Below, piece after piece: positions 34,351 through 44,520 of a stretch of DNA of 64,000 bases; positions within the stretch are counted from its first letter, which is position 1, and the number at the start of each line of letters is the position of its first letter. The DNA comes from Halomarina oriensis (GTDB lineage Archaea; Halobacteriota; Halobacteria; Halobacteriales; Haloarculaceae): positions 1-64,000 of the forward strand of contig NZ_WSZK01000010.1 of the NCBI RefSeq assembly GCF_009791395.1. The letters run 5' to 3'. The notes under the pieces are model-generated. The model worked only from the letters and a program-made list of their open reading frames with translations, searched no databases and had not been told where the DNA came from. A program made the translations under genes and the position numbers.

Positions 34351-36960
34351 CTATCGGCGGAACCACCCGAGGAGCTTGTAGTCGTGGTCGGGGGTGTACG
34401 TCCGGAACAGTAGGCTGTTCGAGAGCACCGAAACGCTGGAGAACGCCATCGCACCCGCCGCGAGCACCGGCTGGAGCAGGCCGAGCGAGGCGAGCGGAAT
34501 CATCGCCGTATTGTAGCCGAGTGCCCAGACGAGGTTCTGTTTGACCTTCGAGAGTGTCGCATCGGAGATACGAATCGCCTTCACGACGTCCACCGGGTCG
34601 TTCCGCATCAACGTGACGTCCGCCGCCTCGATTGCGACGTCCGTCCCCGACCCGATGGCGGTTCCGACGTACGCAACAGCGAGAGCCGGAGCGTCGTTGA
34701 CACCGTCACCGACCATCATCGCCCGACGCCCGTCGTCCTGAATCGACTCGACGGCGTCGGACTTGTCTTCGGGAAGCACCTCTGCCCGGACGTTCTCACG
34801 GGGGATGCCGACCTGCTCGGCAACGGCGTGAGCTGTCCGCTTGTTGTCGCCGGTGATCATCATCACGTCGACACCCCGTTCGTGGAGTTGGGTGATGGCG
34901 TCTTTCGCGCTCTCTTTGACCGTGTCCGCGTTGGCGACCACACCGACGAGTTCCTGCTCGTAGGCGACGAGCATCGCCGTCTTCCCCTCGTTTTCGAGAC
35001 GCTCCATCGTCTCTGACGCGGGAGTGGGATCGATATCGTTGTCACGCAGGAGCTTCCGGTTGCCAACGAGCACCTTGCTGTCGCCGACTGTCGCCTTGAT
35101 TCCGTGGCCCGGAACGTTCTCGAAGTCATCCGGGTCGGTGATGTTGATACCGCGCTCTTCGGCCCCCTCGACGATGGCCTGTGCGAGCGGGTGTTCACTG
35201 CCACTCTCTGCAGTGGCGGCGAGTCGGAGGACGTCTTCTTCTGAAAGCCGGTCCTGAGCGGTGAGTTGGCCGCCATCCGTTGCCGCCTCGCCACCGTCTG
35301 TGACGGGGCCACCATCACCGTCGAACACGACCACGTCGGTCAGTTCCATCGCACCCTCGGTGAGCGTCCCCGTCTTGTCGAAGACGACGGTGTCGACGTC
35401 CTTGGCGCGTTCGAGGATGTCACCGCCTTTGAACAGCACACCGTTCTGCGCACCGATAGTGGTGCCGACCATCGTCGCGGCTGGGGTCGCCAGCCCCAAC
35501 GCGCAGGGACAAGCGATGAGTACCGCACTCGCGAAGACGACGACTGCGAATTCGAAGACTGAAATCGATCCTCCTGCAACTTCGGGGCCACCGGCGACCA
35601 GTCCCCAGAGTGGAAGCGACTGGATGAATCCCGCCAATGCCTCTGGGAACAGATACCAGACGACGCCCCACAGCAGCGCGTTGAAAATGACCGCGGGAAC
35701 GAAGTACGCCGAAATTCGGTCGGCGAGGTTCTGAATCTCTGGCTGACGCGACTGAGCGTCCTTGACCGTCTGGACGATCTGTTGGAGCGCCGTATCGGAC
35801 CCGACCTTCGTCGCTTCGATGAGGAGCACGCCGTTCTCGTTGATGGTCGAGCCGACGACTTCGTCGCCCTCACCCTTCTCGACGGGGACGGATTCGCCGG
35901 TCACCATCGACTCGTCGACCGCCGATTGGCCGTCGACGACTCGGCCGTCGGTGGGGACCTTCTCACCGGGTCGGACCTTTATCCGGTCCCCGACCTCGAC
36001 GTCTTCGAGTGGAATCTCCTGTTCGTTTCCGTCGTCGTCGACGACGGTGGCCGTCTCGGCTTCCATCTCCAGAAGTTTTCGGAGTGCCTCACCAGCCTGT
36101 CCCTTCGAACGAGCTTCGAGGTAGTTCCCGAGCGTGATGAACACGAGGATGAGCGCCGCCGTGTCGAAGTACATCCCGCCAGCGATGAGTCCTGCGAGGA
36201 CGGCGACAGAGTAGACGTACGCCGTACTCGACCCGAGTGCGATGAGTACGTCCATGTTGGCGCGGCCGTTCTTCACGAGTGCCTTGTAGGAGTTCTTGTA
36301 GAACGGCCATCCCAGGATGAGTTGGACGGGCGTTGCGAGGGCGAACTCGACCCACCCAAACTCGACACCGAAGACCGTCTCGGGGACGATTCCGCCACCG
36401 AGTAGGAACTTCTCGACGAGGAAGAAGAGCATAGGCGCCGACAGGGCGGCACCGAACAGTGTCAATCGACGTTGCCGTCGAATCTCCTCTCGCCGAGCGG
36501 CATCGCGGGCGTCCTCGTCCGGACCTCCGTCAGCCGACTCCTCACGTACGGGTGAGTACCCAGCGGCCTCGATGGCGTCGTACAGCGCCTCGATAGACGT
36601 GTCTGCAGGATTGTAGACGACCTGTGCCTCATCCGTGGCGTAGTTGACGGTCGCCTCGACGACGCCCGGTGTCCCTTCGAGTGCAGTCTCGTTCGTCTCG
36701 GCACAGTTCGAACACGTCATATCGGTGATTCCGATGCTCACCGACTCTGAGACCACGCCATACCCGGCGTCGTCGATCGCGTCGTAGATTGCACCGAGCG
36801 ATACCTGATCGGGGTCGTACTCGACCGACCCTTCGTCAGTGGCGAAGTTGACGTTCGCCGTGGAGACACCATCGAGAGATTCGACAGCGTCCTGGACAGA
36901 ACCTGAACAATTCGCACAGGACATCCCCGTGATGGTGAGGTGAGCTGTTCGCTGACTCAT
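34351..36960 (-). CDS. copA: CopA-type Cu(I)-exporting P1B ATPase with two metal-binding domains
   Basis: 869 aa. Two N-terminal heavy-metal domains (GMSCANC with C15/C18; DMTCSNC with C83/C86), then an eight-helix membrane part. The transport motif is CPC in [10 protein letters not shown] (about 483), the phosphorylation site [11 protein letters not shown] (about 528), then TGES in the actuator and [12 protein letters not shown] in the hinge. CPC with two CxxC domains marks Cu(I) (or Ag) export from the cytoplasm. It lies 102 bases downstream of a TRASH-Lrp regulator on the same strand and near a CopZ-like chaperone gene, a standard haloarchaeal copper cluster. Confidence 0.93.
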   Translation of the reverse strand: MSQRTAHLTITGMSCANCSGSVQDAVESLDGVSTANVNFATDEGSVEYDPDQVSLGAIYDAIDDAGYGVVSESVSIGITDMTCSNCAETNETALEGTPGVVEATVNYATDEAQVVYNPADTSIEALYDAIEAAGYSPVREESADGGPDEDARDAARREEIRRQRRLTLFGAALSAPMLFFLVEKFLLGGGIVPETVFGVEFGWVEFALATPVQLILGWPFYKNSYKALVKNGRANMDVLIALGSSTAYVYSVAVLAGLIAGGMYFDTAALILVFITLGNYLEARSKGQAGEALRKLLEMEAETATVVDDDGNEQEIPLEDVEVGDRIKVRPGEKVPTDGRVVDGQSAVDESMVTGESVPVEKGEGDEVVGSTINENGVLLIEATKVGSDTALQQIVQTVKDAQSRQPEIQNLADRISAYFVPAVIFNALLWGVVWYLFPEALAGFIQSLPLWGLVAGGPEVAGGSISVFEFAVVVFASAVLIACPCALGLATPAATMVGTTIGAQNGVLFKGGDILERAKDVDTVVFDKTGTLTEGAMELTDVVVFDGDGGPVTDGGEAATDGGQLTAQDRLSEEDVLRLAATAESGSEHPLAQAIVEGAEERGINITDPDDFENVPGHGIKATVGDSKVLVGNRKLLRDNDIDPTPASETMERLENEGKTAMLVAYEQELVGVVANADTVKESAKDAITQLHERGVDVMMITGDNKRTAHAVAEQVGIPRENVRAEVLPEDKSDAVESIQDDGRRAMMVGDGVNDAPALAVAYVGTAIGSGTDVAIEAADVTLMRNDPVDVVKAIRISDATLSKVKQNLVWALGYNTAMIPLASLGLLQPVLAAGAMAFSSVSVLSNSLLFRTYTPDHDYKLLGWFRR

Positions 36961-37062
36961 TGATACCTAGTACGGGTTCCTCCTTTTCACGAATTGCTAC
37001 TTCGAGACTGTCGTTCTGCGCGTCGTATTCTTACGAGAACTAAGCGAACAGGGCGAAACCCC

Positions 37063-37653
37063 TCACGCCTCGGCGTCGAACCGTTCGTAGCGCTCTTCGA
37101 ACCGAGAGCGACACGACGGACAGCAGAAGTGATAGACGCTCTCGTCGAGCCGTATCGATTCACCCTCGCTATCGACGGTATTCCCACACTCAGCACACGA
37201 CAGTGCGAACTCCGTCCCGTCGATCGACGGTGTCCACTCGACATCATCGACGAGCGTGACCGAGTAGTCAGTCGTCGAGATATCTTTGAGGAGTCCATTG
37301 ACCCAATTTCTGACGTTCTGGGCTTCTGACCTGCCGTAGAACCACACCTCACCGTTGACCGTGACGAAGAGGTGTTCGACTCCCTCGGCGTCGGCGAGAC
37401 GCTCGCGAAGCTGTTCGATTTCCTCACCCTGTGGCTTCACGCGAACGAACACAGGCACACCAGCACGCAGGATTCCGCGGTTGACGTCGATCGTGAATCG
37501 GTTGATGACCTCGGCTTCCTCTAAGCGCTTGACTCGATCGGAGACGGCAGGTCCAGAGAGGCCGACTGTTTCTCCAATATCACTGTACGGCCGTCGACCA
37601 TCCTCAGCCAACAGCGAGAGTATCTCTAAGTCGGTGTCGTCTAACTCGCGCAT
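37063..37653 (-). CDS. Lrp/AsnC regulator with TRASH domain (copper regulator)
   Basis: 196 aa. AsnC-type HTH (LEILSLLAEDGRRPYSDIGE, SGPAVSDRVKRLEEAEV), Lrp-like middle domain, and a C-terminal TRASH motif CAECGN ... YHFCCPSCRSRFEERY. Same design as the protein at 23554. Position upstream of copA and divergent from a copper chaperone suggests it controls both. The 134-base gap to the chaperone has a TTCGA...TCGAA imperfect dyad (about 37717-37744) as a possible operator. Confidence 0.85.
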   Translation of the reverse strand: MRELDDTDLEILSLLAEDGRRPYSDIGETVGLSGPAVSDRVKRLEEAEVINRFTIDVNRGILRAGVPVFVRVKPQGEEIEQLRERLADAEGVEHLFVTVNGEVWFYGRSEAQNVRNWVNGLLKDISTTDYSVTLVDDVEWTPSIDGTEFALSCAECGNTVDSEGESIRLDESVYHFCCPSCRSRFEERYERFDAEA

Positions 37654-37787
37654 GTTACTGCGAATTTGAGCCGCCCACCCATTACTGTTGTCCGTAGGTG
37701 GCTTACGAATACAAAGTTTCGATAGTTCACTACACTAGCCTCGAAGCAACAAACCACAAAGATGACCCTCCCGTACTTGAGTATGGA

Positions 37788-37985
37788 ATGACTCAGACCA
37801 TCACCGTCGAAGGAATGACGTGTGGACATTGCGAGCAGACTGTCGAAGATGCCCTCAACGAAGTCGCTGGCGTTACCGATGTCAGCGCCGATCGCGAAGC
37901 CGAACAGGTGAGCATTGAAGGCGACGCCGATACCGATGAACTCGTACGCGCCGCGGAAGATGCTGGGTACACAAGCCACGCCTAA
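37788..37985 (+). CDS. CopZ-like copper chaperone (HMA domain)
   Basis: 65 aa from ATG 37788; the 30 residues upstream in frame are basic/polar and not part of the domain. TITVEGMTCGHCEQTVEDAL holds the Cu-binding C12 and C15, and the rest follows the beta-alpha-beta HMA fold to DELVRAAEDAGY. It would hand Cu(I) to the N-terminal domains of CopA. Confidence 0.9.
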   Translation: MTQTITVEGMTCGHCEQTVEDALNEVAGVTDVSADREAEQVSIEGDADTDELVRAAEDAGYTSHA

Positions 37986-38193
37986 TCACGACACCTCTAT
38001 TCGGGCGTGAACTGCTTTCTCTCCCATCTTTTGACCAGCTACCCTCTATCAGTGTTTAGTACCAAACCGGATGGTTGAGATTCGTCGCGGCTCCTGACAA
38101 CCACAGAGGTCCCTGTACTGGTGAATGGGGCGGACGCTACTTCTGGCAAGAGTCCTGAGTATGTTTTATTTGGGTGGAATTATCCTCTCCCGT

Positions 38194-38850
38194 ATGTATG
38201 AGGCGACATTCGAATTCCAAGCAGATGGACTAGTCGCTGCACTCTCTCGAGAGTACGACGCTGCTATCCAGTTGTGGTGCAATGAGCACTGTGACTTGCT
38301 GTATGTCCGGTCAGAACGGATGGATGATTTGCGCTCGGAGTTGGAGGAACAAGTTGGGTTACAGGAATCTATTCAGGAGGGTAATCAACTTGTCACAGTG
38401 ACCGACCAGTGTCTGCGTCAAGAAGAACAGACACTCGTAGAGACTCATTTGGCGAATGAGGGCTGTCTCTCACTGCCTCCCTTAATCTACGAAAGCGGAC
38501 GAAAGCAGAGCAAGGTTCTCGCGCTTGACCCGGCAGCGCTCACTGCTGTGTATAATGGCCTCAGACAAGAAACACGGGTCAATGTATTGGCCAAGCGAGA
38601 AATCAACGGTCTCCATCCAGAGGTTCCCATTCTCGGTCTGGACGATGTCCTTCCACGACTTTCGGCCCGACAACTCGAGACGTTCCGAATCGCACATACG
38701 AGGGGCTACTACGAACTTCCGCGTGAGACGACCACAGCAAAGTTAGGCGATGAATTGGGGGTGAACAGGCGAACTGTAGAAGAGCATCTCAGACGAGCAG
38801 AAAATAAAATCGCCGCCGCGCTTGCAAACCACCTCACACTGTTGCAGTGA
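38194..38850 (+). CDS. HTH-10 (bacterio-opsin-activator type) regulator
   Basis: 218 aa from ATG 38194. C-terminal LSARQLETFRIAHTRGYYEL, TTTAKLGDELGVNRR, TVEEHLRRAENKI is an HTH_10. The sensor part has WCNEHCDLLYV near residue 30, a Cys-x-x-His-Cys cluster that could bind a metal. It lies 85 bases upstream of the ABC transporter operon on the same strand and is its likely regulator. Confidence 0.75.
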   Translation: MYEATFEFQADGLVAALSREYDAAIQLWCNEHCDLLYVRSERMDDLRSELEEQVGLQESIQEGNQLVTVTDQCLRQEEQTLVETHLANEGCLSLPPLIYESGRKQSKVLALDPAALTAVYNGLRQETRVNVLAKREINGLHPEVPILGLDDVLPRLSARQLETFRIAHTRGYYELPRETTTAKLGDELGVNRRTVEEHLRRAENKIAAALANHLTLLQ

Positions 38851-38897
38851 TTACATTATGGGGGTGAATATAAAGAATTGCGCGTTTGGAAGGGGTA

Positions 38898-38905
38898 TCT
38901 TTATC
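38898..38905 (+). promoter_or_regulatory. Possible TATA element of the ABC transporter operon
   Basis: TCTTTATC lies about 34 bases upstream of ATG 38936 and would start a transcript with a leader of only a few bases. A second AT-rich candidate, AATATAAAG, lies at about 38867. Confidence 0.35.
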
Positions 38906-38935
38906 TACAACCTATGGTAGATATGAGTCATACCC

Positions 38936-40567
38936 ATGGAAGATAGTATCACCCGCAGGACATTACTGGGGGCAGTTGGGGCAGGGGGATTCGTGAGTAT
39001 CGCAGGATGTGCGGGAGATTCGGGCGACGGGGGTGGCAACGATGACCCATACAGTAGTGAGACCAAAACTGGTGACGGGTCGTCGACAGACAACAACAGT
39101 AGTTCCGGCAACAACTCGACGGCTACCGGCGGATCAGCAAACGTCGCCTTGTCGATGGACCCGACTGAAGGGGTCTGGCAGGTGTACGGTGGGGTGAGTC
39201 CGTACTACACGAACATCCTCGAGCCACTCATCTGGGTGAGCGAGGAAATGAAGTTGGAACCGTGGCTCGCGACCGACTGGGAAGCGACCAGCGACACGAC
39301 GTGGGAGTTCACGCTCCGAGACAGCGTGAAGTTCCACAATGGGGAGGATCTCGTCGCAGAACACGTGGTCTGGTCGTTCGAGCAGGTGCTCAACGAGTGG
39401 TCATACGCCCCCGGATGGCTCCACGTCGAATCAGGTAGCGTGACAGCAATCGATGAGACGACTGTCGAATTCGAGACGTCCGATCCGTTCCCGACGTTCC
39501 CCGGAACGATTGCTCACAATATGATCGCAATCCAGCACCCAGACCGGAGTCGGGAGAACACCGAACCAATCGGGACTGGCCCGTATCAAGTCGAACAGCG
39601 GACACAGGGACAACACGTTCGGACGTCGGGTTTCGACGACTACTGGAACGGGACGCCGTCGTTGGACGAGTTGACGTTTAGTGTCATCACGGACCCGAAC
39701 ACGCGCGCACTCTCCCTCCAGAACGGGGACGTGGATGTCGCGTTCGACCCCCCGAAGAGTCGGGTCGAGAAACTCGACAGCAATGGTGGGACGAACGTCA
39801 CCACACAACTGTCGCCAGGTGCTGTGTACGTTGGCTGTAACATCTACAAAGCGCCGATGGACGACCCGAAGCTCCGTCAGGCACTCAACTACGCGACCTC
39901 TCAGTCGGACCTAGTCGAGACCATCCTCTCGAATATTGGCGTCCCCGCGAAGGGTCCGGTCGCCGAGAGCATCTTCTGGTCGGCCCACGAGAAGCTCCCA
40001 GCATACGAGCAGGATACGGAGAAGGCCAAGCAGTTGGTCGAGGAGTCCAGTTACGACGGAGAGGCTCTCCAATTCCATCTCTCGAACCAGCAAGTTGACG
40101 GGGAACTCCTCGCACAGGCACTCCAGCAGTGGTACGACGAAATCGGCGTCAACGTCGATATACAGGTGACAGAGGAGGCGAGTTTCGAGGATACGGTCCG
40201 CTCGGGAGAACCGCACCTCATCTTGGAGTCCTCGGGTACCAACAGCGGTGCAGCGGACTACCTGATCTACGAGACGTTCCACTCGGAAGGTGACGTGAAC
40301 GAACGTCTCTACAACGAGGAGGGGACTGGCATCTACAATCTCGGTGAAGAGGTCGACCAACTCATCCAGGCCGGCTTCCAGACCGGCGACCAAGCCGAAA
40401 AGGAACAGAAGTACGAACAGGCGCTACAGCGCATCATGGAAGAGGCGGTCGTCGTTCCCATCAACTACTCGGAGTACATCGTCGCTGCGTCAGACGGGGT
40501 CTCTTCGATGGACCTCAGACCTATCCCAGAGATGACTCGCTGGACGGGGCTGCAAACCGGCCAGTAA
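38936..40567 (+). CDS. ABC transporter solute-binding lipoprotein (dipeptide/nickel type, SBP family 5)
   Basis: 543 aa. Tat signal and lipobox at the start (RRTLLGAVGAGGFVSIAGCA, lipid Cys about 25), then an acidic Ser/Gly/Asn linker and an SBP_bac_5 domain with WEFTLRDSVKFHNGEDLVAE and IGTGPYQVEQ. It captures peptide, nickel-chelate or a similar ligand outside the cell. First gene of a six-gene unit (38936-44992). Confidence 0.88.
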   Translation: MEDSITRRTLLGAVGAGGFVSIAGCAGDSGDGGGNDDPYSSETKTGDGSSTDNNSSSGNNSTATGGSANVALSMDPTEGVWQVYGGVSPYYTNILEPLIWVSEEMKLEPWLATDWEATSDTTWEFTLRDSVKFHNGEDLVAEHVVWSFEQVLNEWSYAPGWLHVESGSVTAIDETTVEFETSDPFPTFPGTIAHNMIAIQHPDRSRENTEPIGTGPYQVEQRTQGQHVRTSGFDDYWNGTPSLDELTFSVITDPNTRALSLQNGDVDVAFDPPKSRVEKLDSNGGTNVTTQLSPGAVYVGCNIYKAPMDDPKLRQALNYATSQSDLVETILSNIGVPAKGPVAESIFWSAHEKLPAYEQDTEKAKQLVEESSYDGEALQFHLSNQQVDGELLAQALQQWYDEIGVNVDIQVTEEASFEDTVRSGEPHLILESSGTNSGAADYLIYETFHSEGDVNERLYNEEGTGIYNLGEEVDQLIQAGFQTGDQAEKEQKYEQALQRIMEEAVVVPINYSEYIVAASDGVSSMDLRPIPEMTRWTGLQTGQ

Positions 40568-40591
40568 CACCGAACACTACAACACTTCCCA

Positions 40592-41539
40592 ATGTACCAA
40601 TTTGTCGCGCGTCGCACGGCGACGATGTTGCTCGTTCTGGTGGGGGTGTCGATTCTCACGTTTCTCCTGTTGTTCCTCACACCTGGAGACCCCGCAGAGA
40701 CGATTCTCCGTCAGCAGATGGGAGGGCGAACGCCGTCGCTCGAAGCAATCGAGCAGTTCCGCCAGAGCGAGGGACTGAACCGGCCGATACCGATTCAATA
40801 CGTGGACTGGGTGACCGATGTCCTCCAAGGTAACCTTCGGGAGTCTTACTACCAGGAGACGCCAGTGAGTACGCTCATCATCAATCGGATTCCTGCCACG
40901 CTCGAACTCGCTGTCGCTGGGATGGCGGTTGCACTGACGATTGCGATTCCGACCGGAATCATCAGTGCCGTCCACAAAGGAAAGGCCCCTGACTACCTCA
41001 GTCAGTTCGCTGCGCTAGTTGGCGTCTCGATGCCGAACTTCTGGCTCGGGTACATCCTAATCATCGTCTTCTCGCTCCAGTTGGGACTGTTCCCGGTGGC
41101 GGGAGTCGGCGGTCTGGAGTCCCTCGTCCTGCCAGCGATAACGCTCGGGTCGGGGATGGCTGCAATCGTCACTCGGTTAGTCCGCTCCTCGATGCTCGAA
41201 GTACTCGACGAGGAGTACATCGACACGGCCCGGTCGAAGGGCCTGAGAGAACGCATCGTCATCTACAAACACGCACTCAGAAACGCGCTTATCCCAGTCG
41301 TGACCATCGTCGGACTCCAGTTCGGCTACCTGTTGAACGGAGCTGTCATCGTCGAGATCGTGTTCCAGCGACCGGGGTTGGGGGCACTCCTCATCGATGC
41401 GATTTTCGCACGCGACTACCCAGTCGTTCAGGGCCTCGTCCTCGTCATCGCTGTCATCTTCGTGTTGACGAACTTCGCCGTGGACCTGACCTATCGGTAC
41501 ATCGACCCACGAATCTCGTTCGGAGGTGAGAGTGCGTGA
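40592..41539 (+). CDS. ABC transporter permease, DppB type
   Basis: 315 aa, six TM segments, starting with FVARRTATMLLVLVGVSILT. The inner-membrane EAA-type loop is ARSKGLRERIVIYKHALRNA, which contacts the ATPases. The stop overlaps the next gene by 4 bases. Works with the DppC-type permease. Confidence 0.88.
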   Translation: MYQFVARRTATMLLVLVGVSILTFLLLFLTPGDPAETILRQQMGGRTPSLEAIEQFRQSEGLNRPIPIQYVDWVTDVLQGNLRESYYQETPVSTLIINRIPATLELAVAGMAVALTIAIPTGIISAVHKGKAPDYLSQFAALVGVSMPNFWLGYILIIVFSLQLGLFPVAGVGGLESLVLPAITLGSGMAAIVTRLVRSSMLEVLDEEYIDTARSKGLRERIVIYKHALRNALIPVVTIVGLQFGYLLNGAVIVEIVFQRPGLGALLIDAIFARDYPVVQGLVLVIAVIFVLTNFAVDLTYRYIDPRISFGGESA

Positions 41540-42459
41540 GCAATCAAGACTCTACTTCGAACCAGTCGGTCATCACGACGACCCGTCGTCGCTACCGTTC
41601 GGTGAAGAACTCGCGGCGACTCGGCCGCTTCCTCAGCAACCGTCTCAACGTGGTCGGCTTGCTGTTTGTCAGTGTGGTCGTTCTCTCGGCAATCTTCGCG
41701 CCGGTAATCGCACCGGAAGGCCCCAACGAGCAGGACCTGTTCAACCGTCTCGATTCGCCGTCGGCTGAGCATCCGATGGGGACCGACCAACTCGGCCGAG
41801 ACGTCCTCTCACGGTTGCTCTACGGCGCCCGTATCTCGCTGCAGATTTCGCTCGCTGTCGTGGCGATTACACTCGCCATCGGAACGGCGGTCGGACTCGT
41901 CGCCGGCTACGCTGGAGGGTGGGTCGACGAGGCCTTGATGCGGTTCGTCGATGTCTTGCTGGCGTTCCCTGGGATACTACTGGCACTCGTCATCGCAGGG
42001 ATACTCGGCCCGAACTTAACGAACATCATGATCGCCCTCGCAGTAGTCGGGTGGACGCAGTACGCCCGTATCATTCGGGGAAGCGTGCTGAGTGTCAAGC
42101 AAGAAGAGTTCGTGAAGGCAGCACAGTTGATGGGGGTCCCTCGGAGGCGTATTGTCCTTCGCCACATCCTCCCGAACGTGGTGACGCCGGTCATCGTCCT
42201 CGCGACGATGGACATGGCGTACGTCATTCTGGGCACGGCGGGACTGTCGTTCTTGGGCCTCGGTGCGCAGCCACCGACACCAGAGTGGGGAACGATGCTC
42301 TCTCAAGGGCGAAACTTCGTCGACACCGCGTGGTGGGTCGTCAACTTCCCCGGACTCGCCATCATGATCACCGTCCTCGGGTTCAACCTGCTGGGCGATG
42401 GACTACGCGATGTCCTCGACCCGCGTGACATGGGTGACGTCGAAAACAAGGGTATGTGA
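41536..42459 (+). CDS. ABC transporter permease, DppC type
   Basis: 307 aa with six TM segments. N-terminal oligopeptide-permease-C region (RRLGRFLSNRLNVVGLLFV), GTDQLGRDVLSRLLYGARIS before helix 2, and the EAA loop AAQLMGVPRRRIVLRHILPN. Starts with GTG 41536, overlapping the upstream stop. The next gene begins one base after its stop. Confidence 0.88.
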   Translation: MSNQDSTSNQSVITTTRRRYRSVKNSRRLGRFLSNRLNVVGLLFVSVVVLSAIFAPVIAPEGPNEQDLFNRLDSPSAEHPMGTDQLGRDVLSRLLYGARISLQISLAVVAITLAIGTAVGLVAGYAGGWVDEALMRFVDVLLAFPGILLALVIAGILGPNLTNIMIALAVVGWTQYARIIRGSVLSVKQEEFVKAAQLMGVPRRRIVLRHILPNVVTPVIVLATMDMAYVILGTAGLSFLGLGAQPPTPEWGTMLSQGRNFVDTAWWVVNFPGLAIMITVLGFNLLGDGLRDVLDPRDMGDVENKGM

Positions 42460-42460
42460 A

Positions 42461-43507
42461 ATGAGTGAGACACTACTGGAGGTCGAAGATCTCCACACAC
42501 GGTTCGCAACGAGAGAAGGAACAGTCCACGCTGTCGAAGGCGTGTCGTTCAGTGTCGATAGGGGTGAAATCGTCGGGGTCGTCGGCGAGAGTGGTTCGGG
42601 GAAATCCGTAACGGCTCGTTCGCTCATCCGCCTCGAAGACCCCGGCTACATCGAGCGTGGGTCGGTTCGATTCGATGGCATCGAGATGACTGACGCCGAT
42701 GACCGCACGATTCGTCGTGTTCGTGGCGATGGGATGGCGATGGTGTTCCAAGACCCGATGGAGACGCTGAATCCAGTGTTCTCCATCGGGGAGCAGATCG
42801 TCGAATCGATCAAGGTTCACGAATCGCCCGAGAAACAGGGGTTGCTCGACTACCTCAATGTCCCCCTGTTCAGTAGCAGGGGGAAACGGAGTCAGATGCG
42901 ACAGCGAGCAATCGATCTGATGAGCGAGGTTGGAATCCCGCATCCCGAGACCCGTGTCTCTGCGTACCCCCACGAGTTCTCGGGAGGGATGCGCCAGCGA
43001 GCGATGCTGGCCATCGCACTCGCCAGAGAACCCGACCTCTTGGTCGCCGACGAGCCGACGACAGCGCTCGACGTGACGATTCAGGCGGAAATCCTCCAGC
43101 GCATCCGGGACCTCAACGAGGAGTTGGACATGGCCGTCCTGATGATTACACACGACCTCGGTGTGGTCGCTGAACTCTGCGACAAGGTTGTGGTCATGTA
43201 CGGTGGTCAGGTCATGGAAGAGGGGCCCGTCGAAGACGTGCTGACGAACCCGAAACACCCGTATACAGAATCACTGCTCGGGTGTATGCCCCAGACGTGT
43301 GCCCGGGGGGAACCATTGAACGTCATCGAAGGTCGGGTCCCGTCGATGGTCGGTGAACCCACAGGGTGTCCCTTTGCCAGTCGGTGTTGGTGTTCGTCTG
43401 AGAGCTGTACCTCCGGGGAGTTACCGACGGAACAGGTAGGGGACGACCATACATCGCGCTGTCATCACGTCGAGGAACTTAGTGAATCGATGGAGGCCGA
43501 GCAGTGA
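42461..43507 (+). CDS. ABC transporter ATP-binding protein, DppD type
   Basis: 348 aa from ATG 42461. Walker A GESGSGKS (42-49), signature SGGMRQRAM, Walker B DLLVADEPTTALD, and a C-terminal oligopeptide/dipeptide domain with Cys residues (CPFASRCWCS). One of the two ATPases of the complex; its stop overlaps the start of the second by 4 bases. Confidence 0.9.
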   Translation: MSETLLEVEDLHTRFATREGTVHAVEGVSFSVDRGEIVGVVGESGSGKSVTARSLIRLEDPGYIERGSVRFDGIEMTDADDRTIRRVRGDGMAMVFQDPMETLNPVFSIGEQIVESIKVHESPEKQGLLDYLNVPLFSSRGKRSQMRQRAIDLMSEVGIPHPETRVSAYPHEFSGGMRQRAMLAIALAREPDLLVADEPTTALDVTIQAEILQRIRDLNEELDMAVLMITHDLGVVAELCDKVVVMYGGQVMEEGPVEDVLTNPKHPYTESLLGCMPQTCARGEPLNVIEGRVPSMVGEPTGCPFASRCWCSSESCTSGELPTEQVGDDHTSRCHHVEELSESMEAEQ

Positions 43508-44520
43508 CAAAACCCATCGTCGAAATCGACGACGTCGTCAAACGGTTCCCCGTCGATGACTCATTCTTCGCCAAGCTCCTCGGAAACGAGACGTACGTCA
43601 CTGCAGTCGACGGTGTGTCGCTCTCAATAGAACCCGGCGAGACACTCGCGCTGGTCGGTGAGTCCGGTTCTGGAAAGTCGACGCTCGCGAACATGGTCAC
43701 TGGCCTTCACTCACCGACGAGTGGAACAGTGAAGTTCGACGGAGAGGTCGTCGGGGAAGCAACCAGCCGAAACAAAGAGACCCTCGCGGCCATCGGAATG
43801 GTATTCCAGAACCCACGCGGGAGTCTCGACTCTCGGTTGACGATCAAGCAGATTATCGCTGAACCACTCAAGGCCCGTGGGTGGTCCGCAGCAGAGCGTG
43901 AGCAGAAAGTCGAGTCCCTCATCGAACGGGTCAACCTCTCCCAGGCTTACCTCCCGAGACATCCACACGAACTTTCGGGGGGTGAAGCCCAGCGGGTTGC
44001 GATCGCTCGAGCTATCGCACTCAATCCGCGGTTGATCGTCCTCGACGAACCAGTGAGTGCGCTCGACGTGAGCGTCCAAGCGAAGATCGTTAACCTGCTG
44101 ATGGAACTCCAAGACGAGTTGAACCTGACGTATCTGTTCATCGCCCACGACCTCAACGTCGTCGAGCACATCGCAGACCGCATCGCGGTTATGTACCTCG
44201 GACAACTCATGGAAATCGCCCCGACAGAGGTACTCTTCACAGAGACGAGTCATCCCTACACGGAGACACTCCTCTCTGCGATTCCGAGTGTCGACCCAAC
44301 GAAACAGAAAGAGCGGGTGATTCTCGATGGAGATATCCCGAGTCCAATCAACACGCCTAGCGGCTGTGTGTTCCATACCCGTTGCCCACTCGCAGACGAG
44401 CACTGTGCGACCCAAACGCCCGCGGCCGAGCATATTGGGGAGTCCACCTCATGGTGTCACTATGCCGCCGAGTTCGCCGATGATGAGAAACGGATTGCAG
44501 GAGTGATGAGTGATGACTGA
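43504..44520 (+). CDS. ABC transporter ATP-binding protein, DppF type
   Basis: 338 aa starting at GTG 43504. Walker A GESGSGKS (about 52-59), signature LSGGEAQRVAIARA, Walker B RLIVLDEPVSALD, and a C-terminal extension with CVFHTRCPLADEHC. Forms the ATPase pair with the DppD-type protein. Confidence 0.9.
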   Translation: MTKPIVEIDDVVKRFPVDDSFFAKLLGNETYVTAVDGVSLSIEPGETLALVGESGSGKSTLANMVTGLHSPTSGTVKFDGEVVGEATSRNKETLAAIGMVFQNPRGSLDSRLTIKQIIAEPLKARGWSAAEREQKVESLIERVNLSQAYLPRHPHELSGGEAQRVAIARAIALNPRLIVLDEPVSALDVSVQAKIVNLLMELQDELNLTYLFIAHDLNVVEHIADRIAVMYLGQLMEIAPTEVLFTETSHPYTETLLSAIPSVDPTKQKERVILDGDIPSPINTPSGCVFHTRCPLADEHCATQTPAAEHIGESTSWCHYAAEFADDEKRIAGVMSDD

